Below are positions 16,340 to 24,899 of a stretch of 64,000 bases of DNA, one piece after another. The notes under the pieces were generated by a model. That model was not told the DNA's origin and ran no database searches. It saw only the letters and a program-made list of their open reading frames with translations. Both the position numbers and the translations under genes were made by a program. This DNA is from Nonomuraea sp. NEAU-A123. Its GTDB lineage: Bacteria > Actinomycetota > Actinomycetes > Streptosporangiales > Streptosporangiaceae. The first letter of the stretch is position 1, and each line of letters opens with the position of its first letter. Location of the stretch: positions 62,001 to 126,000 of the forward strand of contig NZ_JAHFZZ010000026.1 in NCBI RefSeq assembly GCF_018603905.1. The letters are read 5' to 3'.

Positions 16340-17400
16340 CCGTTTTGCGGCCCCATGCTGAAGACCAGTACGCCGAGGAGCTGGCGGTCCTCGCCAAGGA
16401 CGACGACCGGACCAGGCCGCCCGGCTGGAAACTGTCGCCGTGGGCCGTGACCACGTACATCCTGGGCGACGGCCGCCAGATCACCCCGAAGTACGTGGGC
16501 GCCCGCCGCATCGTCGAGGTCGCCGTCGCCACCCTGGCCACCGACCGCGCGCTGCTGCTGCTCGGCGTGCCCGGCACGGCGAAGACCTGGCTGTCCGAAC
16601 ACCTGGCCGCCGCGATCAGCGGCGACTCGACCCTTTTGGTACAGGGCACGGCGGGCACGGCCGAAGAGGCCATCCGCTACGGCTGGAACTACGCGAGGCT
16701 GCTGGCCGAGGGCCCGTCCATGGAGGCGATGACCCCGTCGCCCGTCATGCGGGCCATGGCCGAGGGCCGGATCGCCCGCGTCGAGGAGCTCACGCGCATG
16801 CCCTCCGACGTTCAGGACGCCCTGATCACCGTGCTGTCGGAGAAGACGCTGCCGATCCCCGAACTCAACCGCGAGGTCCAGGCCGAACGCGGCTTCAACG
16901 TGATCGCCACCGCCAACGACCGCGACCGGGGCGTCAACGAGCTGTCCAGCGCCCTGCGCCGTCGCTTCAACACGGTCGTGCTGCCGGTGCCCGCTACCGC
17001 CGAGGAGGAGGTCGACATCGTCTCGCGCCGCGTCACCCAGCTCGGCCGCTCGCTGGAGCTGCCCGAGACCAGCACGGGGCTGGCGGAGATCCGGCGCGTG
17101 GTGACGGTGTTCCGGGAGCTGCGCACGGGGGTGACGGAGGACGGCAGGACCAAGGTCAAATCGCCCAGCGGCACTCTGTCCACGGCCGAGGCGATCTCGG
17201 TGCTGACCAGCGGCATCGCGCTGGCGGCCCACTTCGGTGACGGTGTGTTGCGGCCCTCCGACGTGGCCGCCGGGATCGTGGGCGCGGTGGTGCAGGAGCC
17301 CGTGTCCGATCGGGTGGTGTGGCGCGAATACCTCGAAACGGTCGTCCGCGAGCGCTCCGACTGGCGCGACTTCTACCGCGCCTGCCGTGAGGTGTCATGA
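16336..17400 (+). CDS. MoxR-type AAA+ ATPase
   Basis: A 354-residue AAA+ ATPase. Walker A is GVPGTAKT at 77-84; the Walker B region reads GRIARVEELTRMPSDVQDAL, with Glu-Glu instead of Asp-Glu; sensor 1 is NVIATANDRD, and the arginine-finger region is SSALRRRFNTVVLP. MoxR ATPases work with VWA-domain partners as chaperone-like machines that insert cofactors or remodel proteins, in the cytosol. Here a VWA gene lies two genes downstream. The GVPGTAKT loop and the ALRRRF pattern are characteristic of the branch that occurs with SWIM/DUF5691/DUF5682 neighbours. A gap of 46 bases separates it from the next gene. Confidence 0.9.
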   Translation: MTVLRPHAEDQYAEELAVLAKDDDRTRPPGWKLSPWAVTTYILGDGRQITPKYVGARRIVEVAVATLATDRALLLLGVPGTAKTWLSEHLAAAISGDSTLLVQGTAGTAEEAIRYGWNYARLLAEGPSMEAMTPSPVMRAMAEGRIARVEELTRMPSDVQDALITVLSEKTLPIPELNREVQAERGFNVIATANDRDRGVNELSSALRRRFNTVVLPVPATAEEEVDIVSRRVTQLGRSLELPETSTGLAEIRRVVTVFRELRTGVTEDGRTKVKSPSGTLSTAEAISVLTSGIALAAHFGDGVLRPSDVAAGIVGAVVQEPVSDRVVWREYLETVVRERSDWRDFYRACREVS

Positions 17401-17446
17401 GGTGCATCAGCGGTCTCTCGACTGCCGACAAGGGGATGGTGCACCA

Positions 17447-19972
17447 GTGAGCGTCTCGATCCTCGGCGTCCGGCACCACGGCCCCGGCTCGGCGCGCGCC
17501 GTGCGGGCCGAGCTCGAACGCCTCCGTCCCGACGTGATCCTCATCGAGGGACCACCGGAGGCCGACGCGCTGGTCGCGCTCGCGCCCGAGCTGGAACCAC
17601 CGGTCGCGCTGCTCGCGCACGTGCCCGGCAAGGCGTCCAGCGCGGCCTTCTGGCCGTTCGCCGGGTTCTCGCCCGAATGGCAGGCGATCTTGTACGGTAC
17701 GGCGGCCGGCATCCCGATCCGCTTCTGCGACCTCCCGGCATCCCACAGCCTGGCCGAGCCTGAGCCTGAGCCTGAGCCCGTCCCCGGTCCCGACCCCGCC
17801 TCCGGCTCCGGTCCCGAGCCCGGCTCCGGTCCCGAGGTGGGACCCGAGCTCAGCCCCAGCCTTAGCCCCGGGCCCGGGCCCGATGCCGAGGGACTGCGGG
17901 TTGATCCGATTGGCGCGCTTGCCAAGGCGGCCGGGTACGACGATCCCGAGCGTTGGTGGGAGGACGTCGTCGAGCATCGGGGCGACACCCCGTTCGAGGT
18001 GATCGCCGAGGCCATGGCCGCCGTTCGTGAGGGGCACGAGCCCGACGAGCGAGAGGCCAGGCGCGAGGCGTACATGCGCAAGACCCTCCGCACCGCCATC
18101 AGGCAGGGCTACGACCGCATCGCGGTGGTCTGCGGCGCCTGGCACGTCCCCGCGCTGACCGCCCCCTTGCCCCCGGCCAAGGCCGACGACGCGCTCCTGC
18201 GCGGCCTGCCCAAGGTGAAGGCCCAGTTGACGTGGGTGCCGTGGACGTACGGGCGGCTGGCCTCGTGGAGCGGTTACGGCGCGGGCATCTCCTCGCCGGG
18301 CTGGTACCACCACCTGTTCACCGCCCCCGACCGTCCCGTCGAACGCTGGCTGGCCGGGGCGGCGGCGGTGCTCCGTGACGAGGGACTGCCGGTCTCGTCC
18401 GCGCACGTCATCGAGTCCGTACGGCTCGCGCACAGCCTGGCGACCCTGCGCGGACGCCCGCTGGCCGGGCTCGGCGAGGTCACCGAGGCGGCCAGGGCGG
18501 TGCTGTGCGAGGGCGACGACCTGGCGGTGGAGCTGATCCAGCGGCGGATGGTGGTCGGCGATCGGCTCGGTCACGTCTCCGACGGCACGCCCATGGTGCC
18601 GCTCCAGCGCGATCTGCGTGAGCAGCAGCGGCGGCTCAAGCTGAAGCCGGAGGCGCTCGACCGCGAGTTCGGCCTGGACCTGCGTAAGCCGCTCGACCTC
18701 GATCGCAGCCGCCTGCTGCACCGGCTGCGGCTGCTCGGCGTCGAGTGGGGGGTGCTGGGGCAGGCCAGGGGCAAGGGGACGTTCAGGGAGACGTGGACGT
18801 TGCAGTGGCGGCCCGAGTTCGATCTGGCGCTCGTCGAGGCGGCGGCTCTCGGCGTCACGGTCGCCTCGGCCGCCGCCCAGCGGGCCCGTGACCACGCCTC
18901 GGCGGAGTCGGTGACGCTGGCCGACCTGACCGGGCTGGTCGAACGCTGCCTGCTGGCCGACCTGCCGGAGGCGCTGCCCGAGGTGCTGGCCGCCCTCTCG
19001 GCCAAGGCGGCGCTCGACACCGATGTCACCCACCTGATGGCGGCGCTGCCCGCGATGGTCCGCGCCCACCGCTACGGCGACGTGCGTGGCACCTCGGCCG
19101 AGGGGCTGGCGGTGATCGTACGGTCCATGCTCGACCGCATCTGCGTCGGCCTGCCCGTCGCGGTCAGCGGCCTGGACGACGAGGCGGCGGCCGCACTCCT
19201 CAGCGGCGTCGACGCCGTCCACACGGCCGTCGCCCTGATGTCAGAGGAATCCACCGGGCCCTCGCCGGAGGATCCCACATCGCCCCGAGAGGCGTCCGCC
19301 AAGTCGGCACCGCAGAAGCCCACGGGGTCACCGCCAGCGGAGGCCGCTGGACAAGAGACGCCAGCGGAGGCCGCCGAGTCACGGCCGGAGCAAGGCGCCG
19401 TGACGTCGCTCGAAGGGCCCGCCGGGTCACCGCCGGAGGAGCCGGAGCAGGTCGTCGGGCGGGAGGCGCCCGTTGTCCGGCAGGCGTCGCCGCGTAGTCG
19501 GTGGCTGGTCACGTTGCGTGGGATGAGTGACCGGCCCGACCTGCACGGGCTGATCGAGGGACGGCTGACCAGGATCCTGCTCGACGCGGGGGAGCTCGAC
19601 GACGCCGACGCCCGGATGTCGCGGGCGATGTCCCGAGGGCACGCGCCCACCAGGGCCGCCTCGTGGATCGAGGGCTTCCTGGGTGGCGGCGGGCTGCTGC
19701 TGGTGCACGATCCGCGCCTGCTCGACCTGGTCGACACCTGGCTCACCGGGCTTGACGGCACACAGTTCATCGACGTGCTGCCGCTGCTCCGCCGTACGTT
19801 CGGGAGCTTCGCCGCGCCCGAACGCCGGGCGATCGGCGAGCGCGTCCGATCGGCGGAGCGGTCCGAGCGGGCGGGGGAGCAGGACGTGGACGAACAGCGG
19901 GCGGAGACGGCCGCCCGGACCGTACTGGCGATCTTGGGGAGAGCGCGGATCGACGGGAGAGACCATGGCTGA
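17447..19972 (+). CDS. DUF5682-like protein with TIKI/TraB-type N-terminal domain
   Basis: An 841-residue protein, GTG start behind AAGGGGA. The first ~240 residues show three spaced motifs: LGVRHHGPGSA (HHGPGS 10-15), VILIEGPPEAD (33-40) and AVVCGAWHVPAL (GAWH 230-233), preceded by EREARREAYMRKTL. This matches the G..H / E / R..M / G..H layout of the TIKI/TraB/ChaN/EreA enzyme superfamily, so a metal-dependent hydrolase is plausible (inference). Residues 103-147 are an EPEPEP/PGPGP linker. A long helical middle follows, then an acidic Pro/Glu linker near 600-680 and a conserved C-terminal domain (LVTLRGMSDRPDLHGLIEGRLTRIL). The stop overlaps the VWA start by 8 bases. Confidence 0.75.
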   Translation: MSVSILGVRHHGPGSARAVRAELERLRPDVILIEGPPEADALVALAPELEPPVALLAHVPGKASSAAFWPFAGFSPEWQAILYGTAAGIPIRFCDLPASHSLAEPEPEPEPVPGPDPASGSGPEPGSGPEVGPELSPSLSPGPGPDAEGLRVDPIGALAKAAGYDDPERWWEDVVEHRGDTPFEVIAEAMAAVREGHEPDEREARREAYMRKTLRTAIRQGYDRIAVVCGAWHVPALTAPLPPAKADDALLRGLPKVKAQLTWVPWTYGRLASWSGYGAGISSPGWYHHLFTAPDRPVERWLAGAAAVLRDEGLPVSSAHVIESVRLAHSLATLRGRPLAGLGEVTEAARAVLCEGDDLAVELIQRRMVVGDRLGHVSDGTPMVPLQRDLREQQRRLKLKPEALDREFGLDLRKPLDLDRSRLLHRLRLLGVEWGVLGQARGKGTFRETWTLQWRPEFDLALVEAAALGVTVASAAAQRARDHASAESVTLADLTGLVERCLLADLPEALPEVLAALSAKAALDTDVTHLMAALPAMVRAHRYGDVRGTSAEGLAVIVRSMLDRICVGLPVAVSGLDDEAAAALLSGVDAVHTAVALMSEESTGPSPEDPTSPREASAKSAPQKPTGSPPAEAAGQETPAEAAESRPEQGAVTSLEGPAGSPPEEPEQVVGREAPVVRQASPRSRWLVTLRGMSDRPDLHGLIEGRLTRILLDAGELDDADARMSRAMSRGHAPTRAASWIEGFLGGGGLLLVHDPRLLDLVDTWLTGLDGTQFIDVLPLLRRTFGSFAAPERRAIGERVRSAERSERAGEQDVDEQRAETAARTVLAILGRARIDGRDHG
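17753..17887 (+). repeat. EP/GP-coding hexanucleotide-rich tract
   Basis: GAGCCT hexamers followed by CCCGGCTCCGGT-type repeats encode the EPEPEPEP and SGPGP linker of the DUF5682-like protein (residues 103-147), inserted between the first two and last two motifs of its N-terminal domain. Likely length-variable. Confidence 0.65.
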
Positions 19973-21116
19973 GCCGATGGATGAGCGCCTGCGCAGGTGG
20001 CGGCTGGTGCTGGGCGGTGGCGACGCCGACGGCATAGGAAACCAGAGCGGCGCTCTCCAGGGGGCCGACGCGGACATGGACCGGGCGCTGGCCGCCGTGT
20101 ACGACCGCGACGGCGGGCTGGGCGCGTCGGCGCCCCGGGTGGCGCGGTGGCTGGGCGACATCAGGACCTACTTCCCGTCGACCGTCGTCCAGGTCATGCA
20201 GAAGGATGCGATCCAGCGGCTCAACCTCACCAGGCTGCTGCTCGAACCCGAGATGCTGGAGGCCGTCGAGCCCGACGTACACCTGGTCGGCACACTGCTC
20301 GCGCTCAACCGGGTCATGCCCCAGCAGGCCCGCGAGTCGGCCAGGGCCGTGGTGCGCAAGGTCGTACAGGAGCTCGAACGCAGGCTCGCCCAGAAGACCA
20401 GGGCCGCCGTCACCGGCGCGCTCGACCGCTCGGCCAGGACCCACCGGCCCAAGCGAGTGTCCGACATCGACTGGGACCGGACGATCAGGGCGAACCTCAA
20501 GAACTACCTGCCCGAGAAGAACACGGTCGTGCCCTCGCGGCTCATCGGCTACGCGCGCCGGCAGCGGTCCGTGCAGCGTGAGGTGGTGCTGGCGATCGAC
20601 CAGAGCGGGTCGATGGCCGCCTCGGTGGTGTATTCGAGCGTGTTCGGCGCCGTGCTGGCCTCGATGCGGTCGCTCAAGACGTCGCTCGTGGTGTTCGACA
20701 CGGCTGTGGTCGATCTGACGGATCAGCTGCATGACCCGGTCGAGCTGCTGTTCGGCACGCAGCTCGGCGGTGGTACGGACATCAACCGGGCCATCGCCTA
20801 CAGTCAGGGCCTCATCACCCGCCCCGCCAATTCGATCTTCATCCTCATCAGCGACCTCTATGAGGGCGGGGTGAGGCAGGAGATGCTGCGCAGGGTCGCC
20901 GCGATGACCCAGGCGGGCGTCCAGGTGATCGTGTTGCTGGCGCTCTCGGACGAGGGCGCGCCCTTCTACGACCACGAGAACGCCGCCGCGCTGGCCGCGA
21001 TGGGGGTGCCCGCCTTCGCGTGTACGCCCGACGCGTTCCCGGACCTGATGGCCGCCGCGATCGAGCGCCGCGACATCGCCCAGTGGGCCGAACGGCACGT
21101 CGGCCTGGGTTCCTGA
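19965..21116 (+). CDS. VWA-domain protein, last gene of the MoxR operon
   Basis: A 383-residue protein. The N-terminal ~190 residues are helical (RWLGDIRTYFPSTVVQVMQKDAI) and the C-terminal half is a von Willebrand A domain. The metal-ion-dependent adhesion site is complete: DQSGS (D212, S214, S216), T271 in LGGGTDINRA and D297 in LISDLYEGG. Such proteins present substrates to MoxR ATPases; no signal peptide or membrane anchor is visible, so it is cytosolic. ATG 19965 overlaps the previous gene by 8 bases. The operon ends 8 bases later in a strong hairpin. Confidence 0.88.
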   Translation: MAEPMDERLRRWRLVLGGGDADGIGNQSGALQGADADMDRALAAVYDRDGGLGASAPRVARWLGDIRTYFPSTVVQVMQKDAIQRLNLTRLLLEPEMLEAVEPDVHLVGTLLALNRVMPQQARESARAVVRKVVQELERRLAQKTRAAVTGALDRSARTHRPKRVSDIDWDRTIRANLKNYLPEKNTVVPSRLIGYARRQRSVQREVVLAIDQSGSMAASVVYSSVFGAVLASMRSLKTSLVVFDTAVVDLTDQLHDPVELLFGTQLGGGTDINRAIAYSQGLITRPANSIFILISDLYEGGVRQEMLRRVAAMTQAGVQVIVLLALSDEGAPFYDHENAAALAAMGVPAFACTPDAFPDLMAAAIERRDIAQWAERHVGLGS

Positions 21117-21123
21117 AGCCAAG

Positions 21124-21158
21124 CGAAAGGGCCGCGACGCGAGGTCGCGGCCCTTTCG
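21124..21158. terminator. Bidirectional hairpin terminator
   Basis: Perfect 15-bp inverted repeat: CGAAAGGGCCGCGAC at 21124-21138 and its complement at 21144-21158, with loop GCGAG. It lies between the convergent VWA and DHA2-transporter genes, and the outer AAAG/CTTT bases give each strand a short U-containing end, so it can stop transcription from both sides. Confidence 0.88.
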
Positions 21159-21172
21159 AGCGGGTTACGCGG

Positions 21173-22618
21173 TCAGTGCCCGGTCTGCTCCGCGTTGGCC
21201 TTACGGGGCAGCAGGTACGACAGGACGAAGGTCAGCGCCAGCAGCCCGATCTCCACCCAGACGGTGACCTGCATCGCCGAGCCGAAGCTCCACTGGCTCT
21301 TGAGCAGGTCGAAGAAGAGCGTGCCCAGCAGGGCGCTGCCGAGCGCGCCGCCGAGCTGCTGGGTCGCGGTCAGCGTGCCCGACGCCGAGCCCGACTCGTG
21401 CGGCTCGACCCCCGAGAGCACGATGTCGAAGAACGGCGCCATGGTCAGGCCCATCCCGATGCCCACGAAGGCCAGGCCGGGAGCAAGCTGCCAGGGGCTG
21501 ATGTCGGTCCCGGCCAGGTGGATGGTCAGGCCCAGCACGGCCGCCCCCACCGCCATGACCGCGGTGCCGATCTGCAGCAGGCCGCGACCGAGCTTCTCCT
21601 GCAGGCCCGACATGGCCAGACCGAAGCCGACCACGCCGCCGATGGCCTGCGGCAGGCCGGTGAGGCCGGCCTTGAGCGGGCTGTAGCCGAGCCCGACCTG
21701 GGTGTAGAGGGTGAAGACGAGGCTGAGGCCGATCATGCCGGTGAAGAAGGCCAGCCCGGCCACCAGCCCGCCGGTGAAGGCGCGCTTGCGGAACAGGCTC
21801 GGCGTGATCAGCGGGTCCTTTCCGGACCCCGCGCGGCGGCTCTCGTACCGGCCGAACACGGCGAACACCACGAGAGAGGCGGCCATCGACACGAACGTCC
21901 AGGCGGGCCAGTCCAGATCGCGGCCCTGGATGAGCGGGAAGATCAGCAGGAACGCGGCGGCCGACACCAGCAGCATGCCGACCAGGTCGAGCCGGGTGGC
22001 GTTGGAGAGCCTGAACTCCGGCAGGTACCGCATCCCGGCCAGCGCGGCGGCCAGCCCGAGAGGCAGGTTGATCAGGAAGATCATGCGCCACCCGGTGCCG
22101 AACAGGTCGGCGTCCACCAGCCAGCCGGCCAGGATCGGGCCGCCGACGGACGAGATCGTCATGACCGGGCCGAACATGCCGAACGCCTTGCCCATCTCCT
22201 TGGGCGGGAACATCTCCTTGATCAGGCCGAGCCCCTGCGGCAGCATCACGGCGCCGAACAGGCCCTGCACGACCCGGCTGGCGATCAGCATCTCCGGGTT
22301 GGCGGCGACCCCGCACAGCAGCGAGGCGGCGGTGAAGCCCAAGGCGCCGATCACGAACATGCGCTTGCGGCCGTAGAGGTCGCCGAGCCGGCCGCCGGTG
22401 ATCAGGCCGACGGCCATGGCCAGCGTGTAACCGGCCACCAGCCACTGCACCATGCTCGAGGAGCCGCCCAGATCCTTCTGGATGGTCGGTGCGGCGATGG
22501 AGGTGACCAGCGCGTCCAGCAGGTCCATGACCTCGGCGGCCAAGATGACGAACAGCGCGACCCAGCGCCAGCGGTAAGGCTGGACCTCCGAGGCCGCATG
22601 GGGGGCGATGACGGTCAT
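21173..22618 (-). CDS. DHA2-family MFS drug exporter
   Basis: A 481-residue inner-membrane transporter with about 14 hydrophobic segments, the usual number for the EmrB/QacA (DHA2) branch. Signatures include LDALVTSIAAPTIQKDLG in the first segment (D-x-T/S-x-V-like), GGRLGDLYGRKRMFVIG in loop 2-3 and GPILAGWLVD in motif C. It should export drugs or other lipophilic cations by proton antiport. CCAAGGAGTCCACATG gives a strong ribosome site. It is divergent from a TetR gene, and the five-repeat operator array lies between them, so induction by a transported drug is expected. Confidence 0.92.
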   Translation of the reverse strand: MTVIAPHAASEVQPYRWRWVALFVILAAEVMDLLDALVTSIAAPTIQKDLGGSSSMVQWLVAGYTLAMAVGLITGGRLGDLYGRKRMFVIGALGFTAASLLCGVAANPEMLIASRVVQGLFGAVMLPQGLGLIKEMFPPKEMGKAFGMFGPVMTISSVGGPILAGWLVDADLFGTGWRMIFLINLPLGLAAALAGMRYLPEFRLSNATRLDLVGMLLVSAAAFLLIFPLIQGRDLDWPAWTFVSMAASLVVFAVFGRYESRRAGSGKDPLITPSLFRKRAFTGGLVAGLAFFTGMIGLSLVFTLYTQVGLGYSPLKAGLTGLPQAIGGVVGFGLAMSGLQEKLGRGLLQIGTAVMAVGAAVLGLTIHLAGTDISPWQLAPGLAFVGIGMGLTMAPFFDIVLSGVEPHESGSASGTLTATQQLGGALGSALLGTLFFDLLKSQWSFGSAMQVTVWVEIGLLALTFVLSYLLPRKANAEQTGH

Positions 22619-22634
22619 GTGGACTCCTTGGTTA

Positions 22635-22715
22635 GAACACCGTTCTTACGACGAACACCGTTCGCTACGAACACTGTTTTAGTGGCGAACAGCGTTCGTG
22701 TCAAGTACAGTGTTC
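22635..22715. promoter_or_regulatory. Array of five TetR operator-like repeats
   Basis: Palindromic GAACACCGTTC-type boxes start at 22635, 22653, 22669, 22687 and 22705 (GAACACCGTTC, GAACACCGTTC, GAACACTGTTT, GAACAGCGTTC, GTACAGTGTTC). Spacing is 18, 16, 18 and 18 bases. They fill the gap between the divergent DHA2 exporter and TetR genes, and the last box ends just before the TetR ATG. Multiple evenly spaced sites suggest cooperative binding and autoregulation. Confidence 0.85.
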
Positions 22716-22718
22716 GTC

Positions 22719-23441
22719 ATGGGAAGCAACGAAGACGTCCCGACCCCGCCGTGGCGCAAGGCGCGTAAGCCGGTCCAGCTCAAGCCGCAGCTGAGTCAGG
22801 ATCTGATCGTCGAGACGGGGCTGCGGATCCTGGACGCCGAGGGCCTCGACGGGCTGAGCATGCGCCGCGTCGCGCAGGAGCTCGACACCGGGCCCGCCTC
22901 GCTCTACGCGCACGTCGCCAACAAGGAAGAGCTCCTGGAGCTCATCTACGACCGGGTGCTCGGCGAGATCCAGCTCGCCGAGCCCGACCCGGCCCGCTGG
23001 AAGGAGCAACTGCGCGAGTTCGCGATGGAGTGCCACCGGGTGCTGGGCAGCCATGCCGACGTGGCCAGGGCCGCGCTGGCCAGCGTCCCCACCGGCCCGA
23101 ACGCGCTGCGGATCAGCGAACACATCTTCGGCCTGCTCCTCGACGCGGGCATGCCGCCCCGGGACGCCGCACTCGCCGTCGACCGGCTCGCCCTCTATGT
23201 CTCCAGTGACGCCTTCGAGGGCTCGCTGCACTTCGGCAAGATCCGGGCCGCGGGCCTCAGCCTGGAGGAATACTTCACGACGTTCGTCGGCAACATCGAG
23301 AGCTACTACCGCTCACTGCCTCCCGAGCGGTTCCCGCACATCACCAAGCACATCGACGAACTGATCGCCGACGACGGCACCATGCGCTTCGAGTACGGCC
23401 TCGATCTGCTCCTCGACGGCCTCGAGGCCCGGATGCCTTAG
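22719..23441 (+). CDS. TetR/AcrR-family repressor
   Basis: A 240-residue repressor read from ATG 22719; GTG codons at 22698 and 22710 are in frame but lie inside the operator array. After a basic, Pro-rich leader (RKARKPVQLKPQLSQ) comes the helix-turn-helix ETGLRILDAEGLDGLSMRRVAQELDTGPASLYAHVANKEELL (read in two parts: ETGLRILDAEGLDGLSMRR, then the recognition helix PASLYAHVANKEEL). The C-terminal part matches the TetR_C domain of tetracycline-repressor-like proteins. It most likely represses the divergent exporter and itself through the five repeats. A small hairpin TAGGCC-CAAT-GGCCTA (23439-23454) overlaps the stop codon. Confidence 0.9.
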   Translation: MGSNEDVPTPPWRKARKPVQLKPQLSQDLIVETGLRILDAEGLDGLSMRRVAQELDTGPASLYAHVANKEELLELIYDRVLGEIQLAEPDPARWKEQLREFAMECHRVLGSHADVARAALASVPTGPNALRISEHIFGLLLDAGMPPRDAALAVDRLALYVSSDAFEGSLHFGKIRAAGLSLEEYFTTFVGNIESYYRSLPPERFPHITKHIDELIADDGTMRFEYGLDLLLDGLEARMP

Positions 23442-23504
23442 GCCCAATGGCCTAGGGCTGTCGCCCGATGTGCCGACCAGGGTGGTCGCCATAGCGTGCC
23501 GGGC

Positions 23505-24878
23505 ATGACCACAACTCTTGAAGCACCTCCTGTCAGCGTGGTGTCGGCGAAATATCGGGCGCTCAGCGTGGGGCTGGTGGCGCTCGTCATGCTGGTGGCG
23601 TTCGAGGCGATGGCGGTGGCGACGGCGATGCCCGTCGTGGCGCGCGAGCTCGGCGGCATGCACCTGTACAACCTGGCCTTCAGCGCCACCCTCGCCGCCA
23701 GCGTGATCGCCACCGTGCTCGGCGGCAGATGGAGCGACGTGAAGGGCCCGCTGGCCCCGGTCGGGACCGGGGTGGCGGCCTTCGTGGCGGGGCTGCTGGT
23801 GGCCGGGCTCGCGCCGAACATGGAGGTGTTCGTCGCCGGGCGGTTTGTTCAGGGGCTCGGCGCGGGCCTGATCCAGGTGGCCCTGTACGTGCTCGTGGCC
23901 AGGGTCTATCCGGGTGAGATGCATCCCAAGGTGTTCGCGCTGTTCTCGGCCGCCTGGGTGGTGCCCTCCATGGTCGGCCCGGCCATCGCGGGGTTCGTGG
24001 TGGAGAACGCCGACTGGCGGTGGATCTTCCTCGGCGTCTCCCTGATCGTCGTGCCCAGCGCGCTGCTGCTCTGGCGCGGCACCGCGGGCACGGGCCTGAG
24101 CGGCGGCAACGCCGAGCCCGCCCCCGGCCTCGGGCGCAAGCTGATCTGGGCCACGCTGACCGCCGTGGCCGCCGCGTTGATCCAGTACGGCAGCGCGCTC
24201 CAGCTCCGCGGCCTGCCCCTGCTCGCGGCCGGGATCGTCCTGCTGGCCGTGTCCCTGCCCAGGCTGCTTCCCCGCGGCTCGCTCAGGGCCGCCCGCGGGC
24301 TGCCGACCGCCCCCGTGCTCCGCGGCCTGGCCTACGGCTCGCTGATGGCGGCCCAGGTCCTCATCCCGCTCATGCTGATCAACGAGCGTGACCTGACGCC
24401 CACTGGCGCGGGCATCGTCCTGACCGTCGGCGCGCTCGGCTGGTCCACCGGGTCCTGGATCAAGGGCCGCGGCGTCATCAGCCACCTGACCGCCCTGCGC
24501 GGCGGCTCCCTCATGATCGCCGCCGGCATCGCGCTGATCTCGCTCGTGCTGATCGACTCCGTGCCGATCGCTCTGGCGTACGTGGCCATGGCCATCTCCG
24601 GGCTCGGCATCGGCGCGCTGCACCCCACGGTGTCCGTACTGGTGCTGGAGATGTCCGCGTCGGGGGAGGAGGGCCAGAACACCGCGGCCCTCGGCGTCGG
24701 CGAGTCCGTGTTCACCGTCGTCGCCGTCGCGGTCACCGGAGCCCTGTTCACGGCCACCGGCGAGACCTATTTGGTGGGCCTGGGCTTCACGTTCGCCCTC
24801 GCCGTGCTCGCCGCGGCCGTGGCTCCGCGTTTTGCCCAGCACACGAAGGCAGGCACACTGGGAGAAGCCATTTCATAG
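23505..24878 (+). CDS. MFS transporter
   Basis: A 457-residue inner-membrane protein with about 13-14 hydrophobic segments. Key stretches are MAVATAMPVVARELGG in the first segment, GGRWSDVKGPLAP where loop 2-3 lies and RFVQGLGAGLIQVALY in segment 4. Loop 2-3 is weak compared with the canonical GxLaDrxGrr. ATG 23505 is preferred over GTG 23496. It points the same way as the TetR gene, 63 bases downstream, and is followed 21 bases later by the enolase-like gene, so it may belong to the same drug-response unit. Substrate unknown. Confidence 0.85.
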   Translation: MTTTLEAPPVSVVSAKYRALSVGLVALVMLVAFEAMAVATAMPVVARELGGMHLYNLAFSATLAASVIATVLGGRWSDVKGPLAPVGTGVAAFVAGLLVAGLAPNMEVFVAGRFVQGLGAGLIQVALYVLVARVYPGEMHPKVFALFSAAWVVPSMVGPAIAGFVVENADWRWIFLGVSLIVVPSALLLWRGTAGTGLSGGNAEPAPGLGRKLIWATLTAVAAALIQYGSALQLRGLPLLAAGIVLLAVSLPRLLPRGSLRAARGLPTAPVLRGLAYGSLMAAQVLIPLMLINERDLTPTGAGIVLTVGALGWSTGSWIKGRGVISHLTALRGGSLMIAAGIALISLVLIDSVPIALAYVAMAISGLGIGALHPTVSVLVLEMSASGEEGQNTAALGVGESVFTVVAVAVTGALFTATGETYLVGLGFTFALAVLAAAVAPRFAQHTKAGTLGEAIS

Positions 24879-24899
24879 CTTCGTCGCAGAGGGGGGTAC

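Noticed and set aside
17156..19222. Minus-strand frame of 688 codons opposite the DUF5682-like gene
   Set aside because: Composition is that of a GC shadow, with no motif; the plus-strand frame has conserved blocks and start-stop coupling.
22635..22715. Short CRISPR array
   Set aside because: Units are 11-base palindromes with 5-7-base gaps, as expected for operator sites in a divergent promoter.
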